Source: Pseudomonadota bacterium (lineage in GTDB: Bacteria; Pseudomonadota; Alphaproteobacteria; Caulobacterales; Caulobacteraceae). From it: a stretch of DNA of 11,614 bases. Shown here in pieces: positions 7,096 through 11,614 of the stretch (its first letter is position 1; each line of letters opens with the position of its first letter). Location of the stretch: positions 1-11,614 of the forward strand of contig JAEYUE010000113.1 in assembly GCA_023433655.1 (NCBI GenBank). Reading direction: 5' to 3'. The notes below the pieces were generated by a model. That model was given only the letters and a program-made list of their open reading frames with translations. It searched no databases and had not been told where the DNA came from. The position numbers and the translations under genes are program-made.

Positions 7096-7896
7096 ATGAA
7101 GAAGCCCCTCGCCCTCGTCGCGGCCCTCGCCGCCCTCGCCCTGCCGCTGTCGGCCCAGGCCCACCGCGCCTGGCTGGCCCCGACCTCGACCGTGCTGTCC
7201 GGGACCGACGCCTGGGTCGGCTTCGACGCCGGGATGTCCAACGGCGTCTTCATCGCCGATCACGCCGCCATGAGCCTCGACGGCCTGATCGTCACCGCTC
7301 CGGATGGCTCGACGGTCGCGCCCGAGAACCTGCATCGCGCCCGCTACCGCTCGTCCTTCGACGTGCACCTGACGCAGCCGGGCACCTACCGGGTGGCCAA
7401 TGTCATGGGCGGCGTCTTGGTCGCCTGGACCGTCGACGGGACCACCCGTCGCTGGCGCGGCGCCGAGGCCGACATCGCCGCCAACGTCCCCGCGGGCGCG
7501 ACCGACGTCAGCATCACCCGCTCCGACAGCCGGGTGGAGACCTTCGTCACCCTCGGCGCGCCGGACACCGGCGCCCTGGCTCCGACGGGCAAGGGTATCG
7601 AACTGGCGCCGGTCACCCATCCGAACGATCTCGTCGTCGGCGAGGCCGCGACCTTCCGCCTGCTCCTCGACGGCCAGCCCGCCGCCGGCCTGAACGTCAC
7701 CATCGCCCGCGGCGGCACGCGCTACCGCGACAATCCGGAGGAAATCACGGTCGCGACCGGCCCCGACGGCGCTTTCACGGTCACCTGGCCCGAGCCGGGC
7801 ATGTACTGGATCAACGCCGCCATCCGCACCCCCGCCGCCGACGGCCAACACGCCGCCAGCGCCCAGTACAACGGCGTCGTGGAAGTGCTGCCCTGA
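7096..7896 (+). CDS. Secreted DUF4198 protein, metal-binding candidate
   Basis: 266 residues. The signal peptide MKKPLALVAALAALALPLSAQA is followed directly by HRAWLAP, so cleavage after AQA would leave His23 as the mature N-terminus. The remainder matches the DUF4198/NikM-like layout: an N-terminal beta domain (SGTDAWVGFDAGM near 35-47, TQPGTYRVAN near 93-102) and a C-terminal immunoglobulin-like domain (IELAPVTHPNDLVVGEAATFRLLLDG, then TGPDGAFTVTWPEPGMYWINA). Relatives include components of nickel and cobalt uptake systems and proteins encoded beside TonB receptors. It is periplasmic and probably acts with the receptor and reductase as a metal-binding partner; the metal is unknown. AGAGGAAG (7082-7089), seven bases before the ATG, is a good ribosome site. 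The gap from DUF2271 is 12 bases. The stop overlaps the start of the ApbE gene (CTGA). Confidence 0.88.
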   Translation: MKKPLALVAALAALALPLSAQAHRAWLAPTSTVLSGTDAWVGFDAGMSNGVFIADHAAMSLDGLIVTAPDGSTVAPENLHRARYRSSFDVHLTQPGTYRVANVMGGVLVAWTVDGTTRRWRGAEADIAANVPAGATDVSITRSDSRVETFVTLGAPDTGALAPTGKGIELAPVTHPNDLVVGEAATFRLLLDGQPAAGLNVTIARGGTRYRDNPEEITVATGPDGAFTVTWPEPGMYWINAAIRTPAADGQHAASAQYNGVVEVLP

Positions 7897-8915
7897 GCGA
7901 CGCTGGCGACAACCGGGTCCTGATCCCCACCCACGGCCACGCCCCGACTCGTCCGGTCGGGTCGACGATCCTCGACCTGTCCGGCGAGACCATGGGCACG
8001 ACCTGGGCGGCGCGGCTGGTCCCGCCGCCCGGCCTGTCGTCCGAGGCCGCGCGCGAGGCCGTGGAGGCCGAGCTCGCGCGCGTGGTCGGCTGCTTCAGCC
8101 ACTGGGACCCCCGCGCCGAACTGGCCCGCTTCAACGCGGCCCCGCCCGGCTTCTACGCCGTCTCCGAGCCGTTCTGGACCCTGCTCAATGCGGCGATGGA
8201 CTTCGCCGACGACACCGACGGCGCCGTCGATCCCACCTTGGGGGCGTTGGTCGACCTGTGGGGCTTCGGCCCGCCGGGACCGCGCCCGGGCGGGGACCTG
8301 CCGACGGACGAGGAGATCGCCGAGGCCCTGTCCCGCTCCGGCTGGCAGGGCCTGCGCCTGAACCGCGCTGCCCGCGCCGTCCAGCAGATCGGCGGCCTCA
8401 AGCTCGACCTCTCCGGCATCGCCAAGGGCCACGCCATCGACCGCGTCTCCGAACGCCTGGCGGAGCTGGGCGCGTCCCACCATCTGGTCGAGATCGGCGG
8501 CGAGCTGCGCGGCGCCGGCGTCAAGCCGGACGGCCGTCCCTGGTGGGTCGAGCTTCAGCAGGTCCCCGGCGCGCCCGCGCCGCGCACCCTCGCCGCCCTG
8601 TTCGATCTCGCCGTCGCCACCTCCGGTGACTGGATTCGCAGCTTCGACCACGCGGGCCGCCGCTACGGCCACACGATCGACGGCCGCACCGGCCGTCCGG
8701 TCGACAACGGCGTCGCCTCGGTCACCGTCCTCGCCGACACCGCCCTGCGCGCCGACGCCATGGCCACCGCCCTGACGGTCATGGGCCCGATCGAGGGTCC
8801 CGCCTTCGCGGAAGCCATGAGCCTCGCCGCGGCCTTCGTGGTCCGCGACCCCGCCGGGGTCCTGACCGAGACCGTCACCCCCGCTTTCGCGGCCATGCTC
8901 AAAGAGGGCGAGTGA
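7893..8915 (+). CDS. FAD:protein FMN transferase (ApbE family), probable CTG start
   Basis: ApbE transfers FMN from FAD to a Thr of a target protein, Mg-dependent. Motifs, numbered from the CTG: GETMGTTW (31-38), SHWDPRAELARFN (69-81), VDPTLGALVDLWGFG (112-126), DLSGIAKGHAIDRV (172-185), ATSGDWIRSF...GHTIDGRTGRPV (242-270) and LADTALRADAMATAL (280-294), which contains the Mg-binding region. 340 residues, normal family size. Start choice: no in-frame ATG, GTG or TTG lies near the N-terminus before ATG 7992, which would begin inside the conserved GETMGTTW. CTG at 7893 overlaps the previous stop by four bases (CTGA) and has GGAAG (7881-7885) seven bases upstream, giving SDAGDNRVLIP. Most ApbE proteins are exported, but I see no signal peptide or lipobox. 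The likely target is the DUF2271 protein two genes upstream. Function is certain as to family; the start is not. Confidence 0.9.
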   Translation: MSDAGDNRVLIPTHGHAPTRPVGSTILDLSGETMGTTWAARLVPPPGLSSEAAREAVEAELARVVGCFSHWDPRAELARFNAAPPGFYAVSEPFWTLLNAAMDFADDTDGAVDPTLGALVDLWGFGPPGPRPGGDLPTDEEIAEALSRSGWQGLRLNRAARAVQQIGGLKLDLSGIAKGHAIDRVSERLAELGASHHLVEIGGELRGAGVKPDGRPWWVELQQVPGAPAPRTLAALFDLAVATSGDWIRSFDHAGRRYGHTIDGRTGRPVDNGVASVTVLADTALRADAMATALTVMGPIEGPAFAEAMSLAAAFVVRDPAGVLTETVTPAFAAMLKEGE

Positions 8916-10282
8916 CCGCAGATCCGTCCCGCTGGCTGTGGGCGATGGCCGCGGTCACCGTGTGGCTGGCGCTCGTCGCCCTCGTCGCGTGGCGCCGACG
9001 CAGCGCCCGCCGCGTCGCCGCGGTTCGCACCGCCGCCCTCGCCCCGGCCGAAGGCGGCGACGCCCTCATCGTCGCCTTCGCCAGCCAGACAGGGCAGGCG
9101 GAGGAACTGGCCTGGATGACCGCCGCCGGCCTGTCGGAGGCCGGCGTCCCGGCCCGCGTCGCCCTGCTCGGCGACCTCGAGCCGGAGCAGCTGAAGGCCG
9201 CCGGCCGCATGCTCATCATCGCCGCCACCACCGGCGAGGGCGACGCCCCGGACGCCATGTCATGCTTCGCCCGCCAGCACATGACGGCCCCGTCCGACCT
9301 GTCCGGTCTGTCATACGGCCTGCTGGCTCTCGGCGACCGCAGCTATTCCGACTTCTGCGGCTTCGGCCGCACCCTCGATCTCTGGCTGCAGCGCTCCGGC
9401 GCCCTCCCCCTGTTCGACCGGATCGAGGTCGACGACGGCGACGCCGCCGCTGTCCGCCACTGGCAGCGCCAGCTGGGCGCCGTCGCCGGCCGCGCGCTCG
9501 AGGCCGATTGGACCCCGCCTGCCTTTGATCGCTGGCGCCTCGTCTGGCGTGCCCATCTGAACCCCGGCAGTCCCGGCGGCGAGGTCTGGCGGCTGGCCTT
9601 CGAACCGCTCGATCACGCGCCCGTCTGGGCGGCCGGGGACATCGCCGAGATCGGCCTGCCCGCCCTGGACGGGGCCGCCCCGGCCAGCCGCGAATACTCC
9701 GTCGCCTCCCTGCCCTCCGACGGTGCGGTCGAGATCATCGTCCGGCTGGCGATCCGCCAGGATGGCTCGCCCGGCCTCGCCTCCGGCTGGCTGATCCGTG
9801 ACCTCGAGCCCGGCGATGCGGTCGACCTGCGCCTCCGGACCAACCGCAGCTTCCATAGCCCGCGGCCCGAGGCGCCGCTGATCCTGATCGGCAACGGCAC
9901 GGGGCTTGGCGGGCTGCGCGCCCACTGGCGGGCCCGGGCAGGGACGTCCCATGGCGGAACCTGGCTGCTGTTCGGCGAACGGACTTCAGCGCACGACGCC
10001 TTCCTCGACGACGAACTGCAGGCCGCCCTCGCCTCCGGCCTCCTCACCCGCCTCGACCGCGCCTTCTCGCGCGACCCCGGCGACGGCCGCTACGTCCAGG
10101 ACCTGCTGGGGCCGAACGCCGCCGAACTGGTCCGCTGGGTCGACCGGGGCGCCGTCATCCTCGTCTGCGGCAGCCTCGAGGGCATGTCGACCGGCGTCCA
10201 CGCGGCCCTCGAAGCCGCGCTCGGCGCCGGGTGCCTGCTCGAGCTGGTCGAATCCGGCCGCTACCGCCGCGACGTCTACTGA
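8912..10282 (+). CDS. Membrane-anchored diflavin NADPH reductase (flavodoxin + FAD/NADPH domains)
   Basis: 456 residues. One N-terminal membrane helix (about 8-27) is followed by WRRRSARR, placing the remainder in the cytoplasm. Flavodoxin domain: FASQTGQAEELA (57-66, FMN phosphate), ATTGEGDAPDA (105-115) and LGDRSYSDFCGFG (140-152). FAD domain: REYS (260-263) and GLASGWL (288-294). NADPH domain: IGNGTGLGGLRA (326-337), LLFGERT (352-358), ILVCGSLEGMSTGVHAAL (416-433) and terminal Tyr456, which resembles the aromatic C-terminus that stacks on FAD in such reductases. The architecture matches the flavoprotein subunit of sulfite reductase and cytochrome P450 reductase, but no sulfite-reductase hemoprotein is nearby. 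Its context points to feeding NADPH electrons into the PepSY membrane protein. The GTG start overlaps the ApbE stop (GTGA), with GAGGG (8904-8908) as ribosome site, so translation is probably coupled. Last gene of the run. Confidence 0.92.
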   Translation: MTADPSRWLWAMAAVTVWLALVALVAWRRRSARRVAAVRTAALAPAEGGDALIVAFASQTGQAEELAWMTAAGLSEAGVPARVALLGDLEPEQLKAAGRMLIIAATTGEGDAPDAMSCFARQHMTAPSDLSGLSYGLLALGDRSYSDFCGFGRTLDLWLQRSGALPLFDRIEVDDGDAAAVRHWQRQLGAVAGRALEADWTPPAFDRWRLVWRAHLNPGSPGGEVWRLAFEPLDHAPVWAAGDIAEIGLPALDGAAPASREYSVASLPSDGAVEIIVRLAIRQDGSPGLASGWLIRDLEPGDAVDLRLRTNRSFHSPRPEAPLILIGNGTGLGGLRAHWRARAGTSHGGTWLLFGERTSAHDAFLDDELQAALASGLLTRLDRAFSRDPGDGRYVQDLLGPNAAELVRWVDRGAVILVCGSLEGMSTGVHAALEAALGAGCLLELVESGRYRRDVY

Positions 10283-10294
10283 CCGCCTGCTCAC

Positions 10295-10310
10295 CCGCCC
10301 GCGGCGGTTT
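10295..10310 (+). terminator. Weak candidate terminator hairpin after the reductase operon
   Basis: CCGCC (10295-10299), a three-base loop CGC, and GGCGG (10303-10307) form a five-base-pair all-GC stem followed by only three T residues. It begins 12 bases after the reductase stop. The stem is short and the T tract minimal, and such hairpins occur by chance in DNA this GC-rich, so this is a tentative call. Confidence 0.25.
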
Positions 10311-10345
10311 ACGCCCGCTTCATCTGGCCGGGTTATGCACAGGGC

Positions 10346-11614
10346 ATGCGCAGTCCGTTCGCGTATCTGTCGGCGCTGCTGTCGCCGGCCTCAGGCCGGA
10401 CGAATCCGCTCGACCATGCCGCGCGCCTCGCCCACATGGCCCTGCACGACCAGGAGACCGGTCTCGGCAACCGCCTGTCGCTCGAGCGGGCCGCCGCCGC
10501 GGAGACGGGCGTCTATGTCGTCCTGTTCGGCATCGACCGCTTCGAGGTTCTGCGCAACGCCATCGGCTACGACGCCATGGCCAGCCTGCTGACGACGGTC
10601 GGGCGGCGTCTCTCCGACCTGACCGGCCGCACGCCGGTGGCCCGGGTCGGGGCCGGCGTGCTGGGCCTGATCCTTCGCGCCGGAGACGACGAACAGGCGG
10701 TCGCGGCCGCGGCCCGGCTGTGCGAGGCCGCCCAGTCGCCTGTGGTCCTGAACGGGGCGCCGGTCGACATCGCCCTGACCGCCGGTCTGGGCCGCAGCGG
10801 CCTGACCAACCGCACCGTCGCCTCGCCCGTGGACCGCGCCGCCATCGCGGTCGACCAGGCCCGCGCCGCCCACGTCCGCGCCATGGGTTTCGACGCCGTC
10901 CGCTACGGCGATCCGGCCGGAAACCTGTCGCTGATCAGCGAGCTGATGGCGGCGCTCGACAACGGCGAGTTCTCGCTGAACTACCAGCCGAAATACGATT
11001 TCCGCTCCGACGGCGTCGGCGCGGTCGAGGCGCTGGCGCGCTGGACCCATCCGCGGCGGGGCTGCGTCTCCCCCGATCTGTTCGTCGGCATGGCCGAGGA
11101 GACCGGACACGTCCGCCCACTCACCGAATGGGTCATCCGCCAGGCCATCCGCGACCAGGCCCGCCTGCGCCGCGCCGGCCACGACCTCACCGTCTCGGTC
11201 AACATCTCGGGGCGACTGCTCTCCGACGAGAGCTTCGCCGACTTCGCCCTCGAGGCGGTCGAGGCCTCGGACGCCCGTTTGTGCTTCGAGATCACCGAGA
11301 CGGCCGTCGTGGCCAACCCCGAGGTCGCCCTGCGCCTCCTCGGCCGCTTCTCGGGCGCCGGCATCGGCGTCTCGCTGGACGACTACGGCTCCGGCCTGTC
11401 CTCCCTGACCTATCTCAAGCAGATCCGCGCCGACGAGCTGAAGATCGACAAGAGCTTCATTCTCGGCCTCGACGACTCCGCCCGCGACGCCCTGCTGGTC
11501 AAGTCGACCATCGACCTCGCCCACGGCCTCGGCATGAGGGTCACCGCCGAAGGGGTCGAGACGCCGACCGCCCTCGCCCTGCTGCGCGGCATGGGCTGCG
11601 ACATGGCCCAGGGC
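10346..11614 (+). CDS. Degenerate GGDEF-EAL protein, c-di-GMP phosphodiesterase candidate (3' truncated)
   Basis: 423 residues are visible and the frame runs off the window end. The N-terminal GGDEF-like domain (about 30-190) has the opening DQETGLGNRLSLERA and DRFEVLRNAIGYD, but the catalytic motif is replaced: ARVGAGVLGLIL (99-110), with GAGVL where GGDEF belongs. It should not make c-di-GMP. The EAL domain (from about 195) keeps its metal and catalytic residues: EAL (228-230), N286 in SVNISG, E315/E318 in FEITET, D345-D346 in DDYGSG, K366 in LKIDK, and E402 in AEGVET. It therefore should hydrolyse c-di-GMP to pGpG. The final ~30 residues, after GCDMAQG, lie outside. No membrane helix, PAS or receiver domain is visible. 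ATG 10346 is the first in-frame start after the reductase stop; AGGG sits only one base before it, so the ribosome site is poor. Confidence 0.88.
   Translation, partial: MRSPFAYLSALLSPASGRTNPLDHAARLAHMALHDQETGLGNRLSLERAAAAETGVYVVLFGIDRFEVLRNAIGYDAMASLLTTVGRRLSDLTGRTPVARVGAGVLGLILRAGDDEQAVAAAARLCEAAQSPVVLNGAPVDIALTAGLGRSGLTNRTVASPVDRAAIAVDQARAAHVRAMGFDAVRYGDPAGNLSLISELMAALDNGEFSLNYQPKYDFRSDGVGAVEALARWTHPRRGCVSPDLFVGMAEETGHVRPLTEWVIRQAIRDQARLRRAGHDLTVSVNISGRLLSDESFADFALEAVEASDARLCFEITETAVVANPEVALRLLGRFSGAGIGVSLDDYGSGLSSLTYLKQIRADELKIDKSFILGLDDSARDALLVKSTIDLAHGLGMRVTAEGVETPTALALLRGMGCDMAQG

Noticed and set aside
6265..7851. Long minus-strand open frame (528 codons) opposite DUF2271 and DUF4198
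   Set aside because: Compositionally a GC-skew artefact that spans several real plus-strand genes with signal peptides and ribosome sites.
10391..11524. Minus-strand open frame (377 codons) opposite the EAL gene
   Set aside because: The plus strand encodes all EAL motifs in one frame; the minus product shows no recognisable motif.

Overview
The window is very GC-rich, densely packed DNA with strong third-position G/C bias. Gene content and sequence style suggest an alphaproteobacterium, most likely Caulobacterales (Brevundimonas-like). That placement is an inference: no rRNA or species marker is present. I see no tRNA, rRNA, insertion sequence, CRISPR array or phage gene. No gap between genes exceeds 100 bases.

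Layout. (1) 1-473, +: C-terminal part of a YpfJ-type neutral zinc metallopeptidase, cut by the window edge. (2) 478-1425 and 1475-2302, -: a double-domain retropepsin-like aspartyl protease and an LD-carboxypeptidase (peptidase S66), probably cotranscribed in the order carboxypeptidase then protease. (3) 2399-3805, +: a MurC/Mpl-type Mur ligase, divergent from the carboxypeptidase; together they look like a murein-peptide recycling pair. (4) 3847-5865, +: a TonB-dependent outer-membrane receptor with no recognisable signal peptide. (5) 5918-10282, +: five tightly packed genes: a small three-helix PepSY membrane protein, a secreted DUF2271 protein, a secreted DUF4198 protein, an ApbE-type FAD:protein FMN transferase, and a membrane-anchored diflavin (flavodoxin + FAD/NADPH) reductase. 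(6) 10346 to the window end, +: a degenerate-GGDEF/intact-EAL protein, truncated.

The most interesting region is 3847-10282. It reads as an iron (or other metal) acquisition and reduction module. A receptor brings a chelate across the outer membrane. Cytoplasmic NADPH electrons pass through the anchored diflavin reductase to the His-rich PepSY protein in the inner membrane. They then reach the periplasmic DUF2271 protein, which carries a DGISSAT sequence closely resembling the site at which ApbE covalently attaches FMN. DUF4198 would mature with an N-terminal histidine, suggesting a metal-binding periplasmic partner. A 17-bp near-palindrome beside a TAGAAT box upstream of the PepSY gene is a candidate metalloregulator operator. 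The parts are recognisable families; the assembled electron path is inference.

Several start sites are unusual: no in-frame ATG/GTG/TTG fits the ApbE gene's N-terminus, so CTG overlapping the previous stop (CTGA) is proposed; the PepSY gene's GTG lies inside a GGAGGTGA anti-SD match; and the LD-carboxypeptidase probably starts at TTG.
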